From Chitinophagales bacterium (lineage in GTDB: Bacteria > Bacteroidota > Bacteroidia > Chitinophagales > Chitinophagaceae): a stretch of DNA of 64,000 bases. Positions 18,804-27,671 of the stretch are shown piece by piece. A program made the position numbers and the translations under genes. Each line of letters starts with the position of its first letter. Within the stretch, counting starts at the first letter, position 1. The stretch is from NCBI GenBank assembly GCA_015655125.1, contig JAATFP010000079.1:1-64000 (forward strand). The letters run 5' to 3'. Under the pieces are notes generated by a model. The model saw nothing but the letters and a program-made list of their open reading frames with translations, ran no database searches and had not been told where the DNA came from.

Positions 18804-20339
18804 ATGATCGTTTTGAAAAAGATACTGTTTTTATTATTGTGGATGTTGCCTGTGATGGCTATAGCTCAACAGGCTTCGAAGGGAGCTGATTTTTTTAACA
18901 TTGCTAATTACCCAATGTTAAAAAATGATTTCAGTTATCATATGGAAAGCAGCTACGATCGCAGCGGAGGAAATGATGATGGCTTTAGCGGGAAATATTC
19001 GGTAATACGAAAAGAAAATAACAAAGCAGTGATTGCAGATTTGAAGGGTGCAGGAACGATCACCCGTATCTGGTTTCCTTCAGGTGCAGATTATCCGGAA
19101 GGTCCGATGGGCCTGCGGAACAAAAGAATTTATATTTACCTCGATGGTAGTAAAGAGCCGGTGATCGATATGCCGGTGATTGAGATGTTTAATAATACGA
19201 ACAGGCAATTTCCATATCCGCTTTGCGGAATGTCGCTGGGTGGTTGCTGGAGCTACCTACCAATCTCGTATAATAACGGGGCGGTGGTGATGGTAGAGGG
19301 CGACAGCGCCCGTTTTTTTCAACTCCAATACAATTCATGTGCCGCCGGGAAATTCAACACATTTACAAAAAACGCTCCCCCTTTAATTTACGGTTACAAA
19401 AAGTTGTACGATGCCATGTGGCACCTGGGAGATATCAGTAAGATTGCGAGCAATGCTTCGGCCATAACAAAACGATATATATTAAAAAAAGGAAACAATG
19501 AGCTTTCATTTTTACAAGGAGGGGCAGTGTTGCGCGGTATCATTGTAAAAGGCGATGCCGATGAGATTAATAATTTTTTAAAGGGCGATTTGTCTATTTA
19601 CTGGGACGGTGATACATCGCCGGCCGTGCAAACGCCCTTGTCTTTATTTTTCATTCGGGAGCAAACCGGGATGCTAGGCAAAAGTCTTATGGCTGGCACT
19701 TTACATGGCGGCGGTGGTGTTTATAATTTTTTCCCGATGCCCTACCGCAAAAGCGCAAAAATGGTGATAAATGCGCCGTCAGACTGCATGGTGGAAATCT
19801 CTACTTTTTTAGAACAATCATCTTCGGCAGATGAATTGGCTTACCTGCATATCCATCATTCGAAGGATTATCCGACAAAGCCCGGTAAAACTCACGTGTT
19901 CGCGGATGTTGATGGAGAGGGCCATTATGCAGGTACCTACCTGCGCGCTGCCGGAAAAAGTTTGAGCGATAGTTCAAACGGCATACTTTACTGGACCGGT
20001 TGCCTCGAGGGTGATGAAGTGTTTGAAGTGGACGGTGCAATAGTTGAACACGGAACGGGAACTGAAGATTATTTCAATGCAGGCTGGAATGGTATGCAGC
20101 TTAGGCTGGATCGCGCAGGTTATCTTCCTTTGCATGGTTTTACTTTATTCGATGCAGGTAAAGATTCTTCCTACACAGCGGCGTATCGTTGGCGCCTGCC
20201 TGGTGAAGTGATACCCTTTAAAAAACATTTCCGCGCCACGATAGAAGTTGGTCCCGTCGATGATTACACAGGGAATTATGAAAGTATTTCATACTTCTAT
20301 CTGAAAGACCCCGGCGATAAAAAATCATCTGAAAATTAA
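18804..20339 (+). CDS. Secreted GH172 (DUF2961) glycoside hydrolase
   Basis: This 511-residue protein has a signal peptide ending AIAQ. Its DUF2961/GH172 domain includes GAGTITRIWFPSG, the CGMSLGGCWSYLPISY segment and the hallmark GTGTEDYFNAGW near residue 417, whose Glu is the likely catalytic residue. Known GH172 enzymes act on alpha-D-fructofuranosides (difructose dianhydride) or are exo-alpha-D-arabinofuranosidases, so it does not obviously belong with fucosidases. It is the second GH172 domain in the locus, the other being fused to a GH29-like domain. It lies 23 bases after the beta-helix gene and 9 bases before the mutarotase gene. Confidence 0.87.
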   Translation: MIVLKKILFLLLWMLPVMAIAQQASKGADFFNIANYPMLKNDFSYHMESSYDRSGGNDDGFSGKYSVIRKENNKAVIADLKGAGTITRIWFPSGADYPEGPMGLRNKRIYIYLDGSKEPVIDMPVIEMFNNTNRQFPYPLCGMSLGGCWSYLPISYNNGAVVMVEGDSARFFQLQYNSCAAGKFNTFTKNAPPLIYGYKKLYDAMWHLGDISKIASNASAITKRYILKKGNNELSFLQGGAVLRGIIVKGDADEINNFLKGDLSIYWDGDTSPAVQTPLSLFFIREQTGMLGKSLMAGTLHGGGGVYNFFPMPYRKSAKMVINAPSDCMVEISTFLEQSSSADELAYLHIHHSKDYPTKPGKTHVFADVDGEGHYAGTYLRAAGKSLSDSSNGILYWTGCLEGDEVFEVDGAIVEHGTGTEDYFNAGWNGMQLRLDRAGYLPLHGFTLFDAGKDSSYTAAYRWRLPGEVIPFKKHFRATIEVGPVDDYTGNYESISYFYLKDPGDKKSSEN

Positions 20340-20348
20340 ATTACTCTT

Positions 20349-20681
20349 ATGCGTTATTGTTTTGCACTCGACCTGGTAGATGACAACAATCTTATTATTG
20401 AATATGAAAACTGGCACCAGAATGTTTGGCCGGAGATAGTAGCATCCATAAAAGATGCAGGCATTGCCGAACTGGAAATTTACCGCGTATTTAACCGGTT
20501 GTTCATGATCATGGAAACAACAGACGACTTTTCTTTTGAACGAAAAGCTGCTATGGATGCGGCAAACGAAAAGGTGCAACGATGGGAAACAATGATGTGG
20601 ATATTTCAAAGGGCGCTACCGAACAGCAAGCCCGGCGAGAAATGGGTTTTGATGAACAAAATATTTGATCTTAAACAATAA
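20349..20681 (+). CDS. RhaM-family sugar mutarotase, probable L-fucose mutarotase
   Basis: The 110-residue protein has the ferredoxin-like fold pattern of L-rhamnose mutarotase: an N-terminal strand RYCFALDL, the central YRVFNRLFMIMET and the tail WVLMNKIFDL. These enzymes interconvert alpha and beta anomers. The C. jejuni fucose cluster carries a homologue (Cj0488), and here fucP follows after 6 bases, so L-fucose is the expected substrate. It is unrelated to the FucU type of mutarotase. The conserved active-site His seen in RhaM seems to be in NWHQNVW. Confidence 0.85.
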   Translation: MRYCFALDLVDDNNLIIEYENWHQNVWPEIVASIKDAGIAELEIYRVFNRLFMIMETTDDFSFERKAAMDAANEKVQRWETMMWIFQRALPNSKPGEKWVLMNKIFDLKQ

Positions 20682-20687
20682 AAAAAT

Positions 20688-21932
20688 ATGGCACTTAGCA
20701 CCACAACGAACGTCGTCGCTACCTCACAGGGAAAAAATAGTTATGTTTTTCCTTTAATATTGGTAACCGGTTTATTTTTTTTATGGGGACTTGCATATGG
20801 TTTGCTCGATGTATTGAACAAGCATTTTCAGGAAACATTGAACATCGACAAAGCAAGATCAACTTTGCTGCAAATGGCCTATTTCGGCGCTTATTTCGTG
20901 ATAGCGCTGCCTGCAGGTTATTTTATGAACCGTTTCGGTTATAAGAAAGGTATCATCACCGGGTTGCTTTTGTATACGTTGGGGGCATTTTTATTTTATC
21001 CTGCCGCTCAACTCAACAGCTTTGATTTTTTTCTGATGGCGATGTTTATCCTTGCATCAGGTTTGGCATTTTTAGAAACGGCTGCTAATCCTTATGTAAC
21101 GGTGCTTGGAGCACCTGAGTCTTCAGCATTCCGGCTGAACCTATCGCAAAGTTTCAATGGAGTAGGGTCGTTCATTGGGCCGATGATCGCGGCTGCATTG
21201 TTTTTCAACAATAAGGCTACAGATTCCGCAACACAACTGGATTCTGTGAAGATGGTTTATATCATCATCGGCACAATCGTATTGCTGGTGGCCATCTTAT
21301 TTTGGCGCACTCCTTTACCGGAAATCAAAGAAGTTGCTGCCGAATCGGCGGATGCAAAACCGGAGAATTCCTTGTTTTCCCATCGTCATTTTACCGGCGG
21401 TGTTATCGCACAGTTTTTCTACGTTGCTGCACAGGTGGGCATCGCAGCACTTTTCATAAATTATTGTACCGAAAATACGACCGCGATCAGCAACACGACA
21501 GCAGCCTATTTGTTGTCGGTAAGTTTGCTATTGTTTACCATCGGAAGATTTGCCGGAACGGCGCTCATGAAAAAGATCGCTCCGGAAAACCTGTTGTTTG
21601 TTTTTGCACTCGTCAATATTGTGCTTTGTATGGTGGTCATCTTTAACCAACAATGGATATCTGTCTATTCCCTGATGGCAGTTTTCTTTTTCGAATCAAT
21701 CATGTTTCCTACCATTTTTGCGCTTGGTCTTAGAGACCTTGGTGTGCATACAAAGAAAGCATCTTCTTTTTTTATCATGGCAGTGGTGGGCGGCGCGTTG
21801 ATGCCGTATATCATGGGTTTAATGGCACAACATTTTTCTACAGCGATTTCTTATGCAATACCGATCGTGTGTTTTGCTGTTGTGGCGTGGTATGGTCGCA
21901 GCGGGCACAAGATAAAATCAACCGAAGTATAA
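20688..21932 (+). CDS. fucP: L-fucose:H+ symporter (MFS)
   Basis: This is a 414-residue, 12-helix major facilitator of the fucose/glucose/galactose permease group. Diagnostic pieces are LFFLWGLAYGLLDVLNKHF in helix 1, the MNRFGYKKG loop, FLETAANPYV and RLNLSQSFNGVGS. It carries L-fucose with protons across the inner membrane after periplasmic fucosidases release it. The same family member is found in the E. coli fuc and C. jejuni fucose clusters. Close spacing to the mutarotase (6 bases) and the dehydratase (15 bases) shows a single operon. Confidence 0.93.
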   Translation: MALSTTTNVVATSQGKNSYVFPLILVTGLFFLWGLAYGLLDVLNKHFQETLNIDKARSTLLQMAYFGAYFVIALPAGYFMNRFGYKKGIITGLLLYTLGAFLFYPAAQLNSFDFFLMAMFILASGLAFLETAANPYVTVLGAPESSAFRLNLSQSFNGVGSFIGPMIAAALFFNNKATDSATQLDSVKMVYIIIGTIVLLVAILFWRTPLPEIKEVAAESADAKPENSLFSHRHFTGGVIAQFFYVAAQVGIAALFINYCTENTTAISNTTAAYLLSVSLLLFTIGRFAGTALMKKIAPENLLFVFALVNIVLCMVVIFNQQWISVYSLMAVFFFESIMFPTIFALGLRDLGVHTKKASSFFIMAVVGGALMPYIMGLMAQHFSTAISYAIPIVCFAVVAWYGRSGHKIKSTEV

Positions 21933-21947
21933 ATTAAATCCGTCACC

Positions 21948-23630
21948 ATGTCCAGAAACACAATTGACAACGATGTTACTTCGCAAGATACTGTTGTAAG
22001 GGTTTTAAGGGTAGATCCAAAAGATAATGTAATCATTGCATTAACCGATCTACCCGCAAACAGTAATGTAACATTAGAAGGAGAAGTCTACTTATTACAA
22101 GAAAGTATTCCTGCAAAGCATAAATTTTTTACCAACGATATGCCACCCGGAACGGATGTATATATGTATGGCGTACTCATCGGAAAAACACAGTATCCGG
22201 TAATTCGCGGAACATTGATGACCATCAATAATGTAAAGCACGCCGCCCAACCGTATGCTTATCGAAATGTCCGTCGCCATTGGAACGAGCCGGACGTGAG
22301 CATCTTTAGAAGTAAGACATTTCAGGGGTATCATCGCAGCGATGGACGAGTTGGGACCGCGAATTACTGGATATTTATTCCTACTGTTTTTTGTGAAAAC
22401 CGTAATCTGGATGTGATTCGTGAGGCGCTTCATAACGAACTTGGATATGCCGTGACGGATAAGTACAAATCTTTTACGCATGACCTGGTACAGGCTTTTC
22501 AGGAAGGAAAAGATTTAGACGAAATCGATATTTCTCTTGCCCCTTCCGGACATAGATCGCGTGTTTTTAAAAATATAGATGGTATTAAATTTTTAAATCA
22601 CCAGGGGGGGTGCGGCGGCACCCGTGACGATGCAGCATTGCTGAGCAAACTGTTGGCTGCATATGCCGATCATCCAAATGTTTGTGGTATCACAATCCTT
22701 AGTCTGGGTTGTCAGCATTTGCAGGTGTCAGACCTTGTAGCTGATATCAAAAAACACAACATGGATTTTGACAAGCCATTGCTTATTTATCAGCAACAGG
22801 TAGTGCAAAATGAAGAGCAACTGATTAAACTTTCTATCCGGGATACTTTCAAAAAGCTAATGGAAGCAAATAATATTGAACGCAAACCTGCGCCCCTTAG
22901 TAAATTATGCGTGGGTGTAAAATGCGGTGGTAGCGATGGGTTTAGCGGAATTTCTGCAAACCCGTCTGTAGGATATACCGCCGACCTGCTAGTGGCACTT
23001 GGTGCCAAAGTATTGCTGGCAGAATTCCCGGAATTGTGTGGTGCGGAACAAGACCTGATTGACAGATGTGAGAGCCGGGAAGTGGCGGAAAAATTCATTA
23101 ACCTTATGCAAACCTACGATGCCCTGGCGCACCGCGTAGGTTCAGGCTTTTACATGAACCCTTCCCCCGGAAATATTAAAGACGGTCTGATCACTGATGC
23201 CATGAAATCTGCAGGCGCTGCAAAAAAAGGGGGAACGTCGCCGGTAGTAGATGTGTTGGATTATGCTGAAATTGTGAGCAGGCCAGGATTGAACCTCGTG
23301 TGTACTCCAGGTAACGATGTGGAAGCCACTACCGGAAAAGCTGCTGCAGGCGCTACTCTTATCTTGTTCACCACCGGGCTTGGTACGCCAACCGGTAATC
23401 CGGTTTGCCCCGTTATAAAAGTTGCCACCAACACCAGGTTAGCTACAAAAATGGAGGATATCATTGACATCGATACGGGGCCGATCATCAGTGGCATGAA
23501 AACAATCGAAGACATGGGCCGTGAAATACTTGACTATTGTATATGTGCCGCCAGCGGCGAAGCAGTGCCAAAGGCTGTGCATCTCAACCAGGATGATTTC
23601 ATTCCATGGAAACGAGGTGTTAGTCTTTAA
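21948..23630 (+). CDS. Second UxaA-family sugar-acid dehydratase
   Basis: The 560-residue protein parallels the dehydratase at 9515-11197 along its whole length: SAF domain (VLRVDPKDNVIIALTDL), NHQGGCGGTRDD, GVKCGGSDGFSG, CTPGNDVEATTGKAAAG and the tail QDDFIPWKRGVSL. Both should convert an aldonic acid to its 2-keto-3-deoxy form. One may act on L-fuconate and the other on a related acid, such as D-arabinonate, or they may be redundant. It is in the middle of the rightward arm, between fucP and a GH29 gene. Start MSRNTIDN has no competitor nearby. Confidence 0.82.
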   Translation: MSRNTIDNDVTSQDTVVRVLRVDPKDNVIIALTDLPANSNVTLEGEVYLLQESIPAKHKFFTNDMPPGTDVYMYGVLIGKTQYPVIRGTLMTINNVKHAAQPYAYRNVRRHWNEPDVSIFRSKTFQGYHRSDGRVGTANYWIFIPTVFCENRNLDVIREALHNELGYAVTDKYKSFTHDLVQAFQEGKDLDEIDISLAPSGHRSRVFKNIDGIKFLNHQGGCGGTRDDAALLSKLLAAYADHPNVCGITILSLGCQHLQVSDLVADIKKHNMDFDKPLLIYQQQVVQNEEQLIKLSIRDTFKKLMEANNIERKPAPLSKLCVGVKCGGSDGFSGISANPSVGYTADLLVALGAKVLLAEFPELCGAEQDLIDRCESREVAEKFINLMQTYDALAHRVGSGFYMNPSPGNIKDGLITDAMKSAGAAKKGGTSPVVDVLDYAEIVSRPGLNLVCTPGNDVEATTGKAAAGATLILFTTGLGTPTGNPVCPVIKVATNTRLATKMEDIIDIDTGPIISGMKTIEDMGREILDYCICAASGEAVPKAVHLNQDDFIPWKRGVSL

Positions 23631-23652
23631 TTATTTAGTTAAAAGCAGGATC

Positions 23653-24987
23653 ATGAGCAAACGTATATTTTTAGCAATCGTTATTGCAATATGTTGTACA
23701 AATACCGCCGATGCACAGCCTTATCAGCCTTCATTGGCAAATGTGCATGCGAGAAGCGCGTTTCAGGACATGAAGTTTGGCTTGTTCATTCATTGGGGAC
23801 TGTTTAGCATTTTGGGCGATGGCGAATGGGTGATGAATGAAAAAAATATTTCGGTAAAAAATTACAAAAAACTGGAAGATTTTTTCGATCCCTCAGCATT
23901 CGATGCAGCGAAATGGGTAGCCATGGCAAAAAGTGCAGGGATGAAATACATCACTCTTATCACCAGGCACCACGATGGCTTCAGCATGTGGGACACCAAA
24001 ATGTCTGATTACAATATCATGCATACTCCTTATAAAAAAGACGTGGTGAAAATGATTGCCGATGAATGCCATAAGCAAGGAATAAGGCTGTTTCTTTATT
24101 ATTCTTTGTTGGATTGGACCCGGGACGATTATCCGCATGAAACCGGCCGTACCGGGCAAAAAACCGGCCGTACCGGTAGGGGGGATTATGATCATTATCT
24201 TGCCTTTATGAAAGGGCAACTGACAGAGTTGTTGACAAATTATGGTGAGATAGGCGGCATCTGGTTCGATGGACATTGGGATCAGGCAAAGCCCGAAGGC
24301 GAAAAAGACAGATCCTCCAGGATTGATTGGAAATATGATGAGATTTACGGACTCATTCATCGCCTGCAACCCCAATGCATGATCGGCAACAACCATCATC
24401 GCTCGCCTTTCGATGGTGAAGATTTTCAGATGTTTGAAAAAGATCTTCCCGGGCAAAATAAATCGGGGTTTAGTTTTCAAAAAGCATCTGAACAATTGCC
24501 GCTTGAAACATGCGAAACAATGAACAATTCCTGGGGCTTCAATATCAGGGATACTACTTATAAAACTGTACGGCAATTGATACACTACCTGGTAAACGCT
24601 GCGGGCAGGAATGCCAATTTTTTATTGAACGTAGGGCCTATGCCGAACGGGAAAATACAAACTGAATGCATTGATAGCCTGCTTGCCATTGGTAACTGGC
24701 TCAAACAATATGGAGAAAGTATTTATGGTACGAGATCAACCGTACATTTGCCTGAAGAGTGGGGTGTGATAACGTTAAACGGCAACAAAACGTATGTTCA
24801 TATTTTAAAAATGCCGGAAGAAGGGTTCATAAAGTTGAACGATTTTTCAGGAAAAATAAAAAGCGTAAAGTTGATGGGAAGCGGGGCCGCAATTAAGTTT
24901 CAACAAAATAAGGCATCCATCACTTTATTCACGCAAAATATCAGCTTTGATGATATTGATACTATCATTGAAATAGAATCGCACTAA
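23653..24987 (+). CDS. GH29 alpha-L-fucosidase, secreted
   Basis: Starting at ATG 23653 the 444-residue protein has a signal peptide ending TADAQ. The GH29 barrel shows FGLFIHWGLFSI, TRHHDGFSMWDTK, and GGIWFDGHW with nucleophile Asp206. Later parts (NLLLNVGP-like NFLLNVGPMPNG) and a short beta domain complete the family pattern. It removes terminal alpha-linked L-fucose. The frame is open upstream to 23521 inside the dehydratase gene, but the signal peptide fixes the start 22 bases after that gene's stop. A small TGRTG duplication near residue 164-175 lies in a loop that is often TGRxG-rich in the family. Confidence 0.93.
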   Translation: MSKRIFLAIVIAICCTNTADAQPYQPSLANVHARSAFQDMKFGLFIHWGLFSILGDGEWVMNEKNISVKNYKKLEDFFDPSAFDAAKWVAMAKSAGMKYITLITRHHDGFSMWDTKMSDYNIMHTPYKKDVVKMIADECHKQGIRLFLYYSLLDWTRDDYPHETGRTGQKTGRTGRGDYDHYLAFMKGQLTELLTNYGEIGGIWFDGHWDQAKPEGEKDRSSRIDWKYDEIYGLIHRLQPQCMIGNNHHRSPFDGEDFQMFEKDLPGQNKSGFSFQKASEQLPLETCETMNNSWGFNIRDTTYKTVRQLIHYLVNAAGRNANFLLNVGPMPNGKIQTECIDSLLAIGNWLKQYGESIYGTRSTVHLPEEWGVITLNGNKTYVHILKMPEEGFIKLNDFSGKIKSVKLMGSGAAIKFQQNKASITLFTQNISFDDIDTIIEIESH

Positions 24988-25010
24988 TTTTTAATCTACA
25001 AGCCATAAGC

Positions 25011-25784
25011 ATGGAATTGAGTCTTGATCAAAAAGTAATTATTGTAACCGGTGGCGCAAAAGGGATCGGTGAAGGCATTGTAAAAAAGCTGGCGGCAGAA
25101 AACGCAATACCGGTGATCATCGGGCGCAATGAAGCGGATAATATCAAAGCGCTGGAAGCTATCGGTAACAAAGGTTTCCAGGTTACAGCGGAACTGTCTG
25201 ATCCATTGCAATGTGAACTAGCTGTGAAAAAAATTGCAGATCAGTTTCTCCGCATTGACGGGCTGGTGAACAATGCGGGCGAAAATGACGGCGTTGGCTT
25301 GGAACACGGCGACTATGAACGCTTCATGCAGTCGCTTCATAAAAACCTGGTCCATTATTATTTAGTGGCTCATTACGCGTTGCCATATCTGAAAGAATCC
25401 AAGGGCGCAATCGTGAATATTGGTTCAAAAACTTCTGAAACAGGTCAGGGCAATACTTCCGCATATGCGGCGGCAAATGGGGGACGCAATGCGCTTACGC
25501 GGGAGTGGGCCGTAGAATTGTTAAAGTATGGTATCCGCGTGAATGCTGTGCTGGTGGCCGAATGTTTTACACCATTATATCAAACCTGGATCAATACATT
25601 CGATGATCCGGAAGAGAAATTGAACAGCATCACACAAAAAATCCCCCTGGGCAACAGGATGACAACGCAGGAAGAGATTGCAAACATGGTGGTATTTCTT
25701 TTATCAGATCGATCAAGCCATACTACGGGACAACTCATTCATGTGGATGGGGGATATGTGCATCTCGACAGGGCCATCAGCTAA
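25011..25784 (+). CDS. SDR dehydrogenase, probable L-fucose (D-arabinose) 1-dehydrogenase
   Basis: The 257-residue protein has the SDR glycine motif TGGAKGIG at 13-20, NNAG at 87-90 and a serine near 139. The usual Tyr-x-x-x-Lys is Y152-AAA-N156 here: the catalytic lysine is replaced by asparagine (codon AAT). The context suggests oxidation of L-fucose to its lactone, the first catabolic step. C. jejuni FucX, an SDR, does this and also accepts D-arabinose. The Asn could be a family feature in this subgroup or a defect; the rest of the gene is intact. It lies 23 bases after the fucosidase gene. Confidence 0.78.
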   Translation: MELSLDQKVIIVTGGAKGIGEGIVKKLAAENAIPVIIGRNEADNIKALEAIGNKGFQVTAELSDPLQCELAVKKIADQFLRIDGLVNNAGENDGVGLEHGDYERFMQSLHKNLVHYYLVAHYALPYLKESKGAIVNIGSKTSETGQGNTSAYAAANGGRNALTREWAVELLKYGIRVNAVLVAECFTPLYQTWINTFDDPEEKLNSITQKIPLGNRMTTQEEIANMVVFLLSDRSSHTTGQLIHVDGGYVHLDRAIS

Positions 25785-25794
25785 AAATTTTTAC

Positions 25795-27490
25795 ATGAAA
25801 AAGTTTCTCCATTTTTTGTTTCTTTCAGGGCTATCCTTATTCGCACTGATAAATGCCTGCCCTTTGAATGTTTCCGCACAAAAAATCGCTGCGAAAGTAA
25901 AGAGGATTGTGTTCCTGGGCAACAGTATCACTTGGGCCGGCGGTTACGTAAATGACATAGAGGCTTACTTCGTTGCACATTATCCCGACCGGAAATTTGA
26001 GTTCATTAATGTGGGATTATCAAGTGAAACAGTATCCGGGCTTTCAGAAATCGGTCATGCAAACGGTGCATTTCCACGGCCCGACCTTCATGAAAGGCTC
26101 TCCCGGGTGCTGGCACAAACCAAGCCCGACCTCGTTATTGCAGACTACGGGATGAATGATGGCATTTATCAACCATACGATAGCGGCCGCTTCCGAAAAT
26201 TTAAAGAAGGTATCTTCTGGCTTCATGACGAAGTGGAGAGCGTAGGTGCGCGTATCATTCATCTCACACCGACGGTGTACGACGAAACGCTCGGCAATGC
26301 AAAGGGTTATGAAAACGTGTTAGCTAAATATGCAGCCTGGTTGCTTACAATGAGGCAATCACGCCATTGGGAAGTGGTCGATATTCATCGGCCGATGCTT
26401 GCCTATCTCGAAGCGCATCGTAAAATAGATGCTGAATTCAAGATAGACGGTTTTGCATTGTCTACCGATGGTGTACATCCATTGGAGGCAGGACATTGGC
26501 TGATGGCAAAACAGGTATTGCTTTATTTTGGGTGTACAGCTGTTGCAGCATCCTCATCCATCGTCCAGGATCTGTCCAGGATTCCAAATGGTAAAACAAT
26601 ACTTGACCTCGTGACGCGTAGGCAAAATATGATGCGTGATGCCTGGCTTTCCCAAACAAAGCATAACCGCCCTGGAGTTCCGGATGGTTTGCCGATGGAC
26701 AGTGCGCGCAAAGTATATCATGATATTGATCTGCAGCTTGCTGATTTAGTAAGTTTTCAGGATAGCGTTCAAAGGTCATCCTGGTATGGCTTACAGAGGA
26801 CAGATTTTAAACTGTTTGGTCGTCATTGCGTTTTTATAGAGCCAACAACAACGGATGCAAATAGGCGATGGATTTGGCGTACAAAATTTTTGGTCACGAA
26901 TCTCAAGCCGATAGGGCCCTTATATCCAAAGGTTTTTCCGTTGCCTACATCGATATGCAGGATATGTATGGCGCTAATGTTGCAATGAAACTGATGGACG
27001 ATTTCTATTGCTATCTCACAAGAATTAGCAATCTTAATAAAAAGGTGGTAATGGAAGGATTCAGTAACGGCGGCCTGTTTGCTTTTAACTGGGCTGCACT
27101 TCACCCACGCCAAATCGATTGTATGTAGATGCTCTCGTGTGCGATTTCAAAAGTTGGCCCGCAGGAAAAGGCAAGGGTACAGGATTTGCTGATGATCGGC
27201 TAAAGTTGAAAGCGGCCTGCGGATTTTCGAGCAACGAAGAAGCGTAGGATTATAAAAACAATCCTGTAGATGAGCTCGCTCCCATAGCTTCTGCAAATGT
27301 TTTGATTCTATGCGTGGCGTGCGATTCAGATAATAACGTTCCTATAGGCGAAAACATACATATTGTGGCTGAACAATACAAGGCGCTTGGTGGAAAAATA
27401 AAGATGATAGTAAAAAAAGGCGTCGGTCACCACCCTAAAAGCCTGAAGGATCGTACGCCGATCCTTGACTTTATTTTGTATCACGGCTAA
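25795..27490 (+). pseudogene. SGNH hydrolase / alpha-beta hydrolase fusion with decayed second half
   Basis: ATG 25795 starts a signal peptide and an SGNH esterase domain that looks intact: FLGNSITWAGG (Ser), YGMNDG (Asn) and STDGVHP (Asp/His). From about residue 350 a second domain, a serine hydrolase, is broken. A one-base loss in a T-run near 26891-26895 shifts the frame; the matching sequence (FFGHESQADRALISKGF and MEGFSNGGLFAFNW) continues in another frame to 27128. A second shift lies near 27117-27123, and an in-frame TAG at 27245-27247 precedes the remaining VACDSDNNVP and GVGHHPKSL, which carry the acid and His of the triad. The intact gene would encode a two-domain carbohydrate esterase. 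A product with only the SGNH half may still be made (stop at 26988). Confidence 0.85.
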
Positions 27491-27671
27491 TTTTTTTCAA
27501 TAAAACTTTTTAGAAATACCGGATACCATTTTTTTTATCCATTGTTGATTATCTCGTTGCCGGATAGATGTGAATATAGTATAATTGAATGCCAATTTCC
27601 TGCAAACAGGCACCATTAGCGGAATGTATCTTTAACCCGTAAAAAAACTTACAACCGCAATCTTCCCCTTC

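Noticed and set aside
24140-24182. Short tandem duplication (TGRTG twice) in the GH29 gene, possible expansion mutation
   Set aside because: Related fucosidases commonly have a TGR-rich loop here; the frame is intact.
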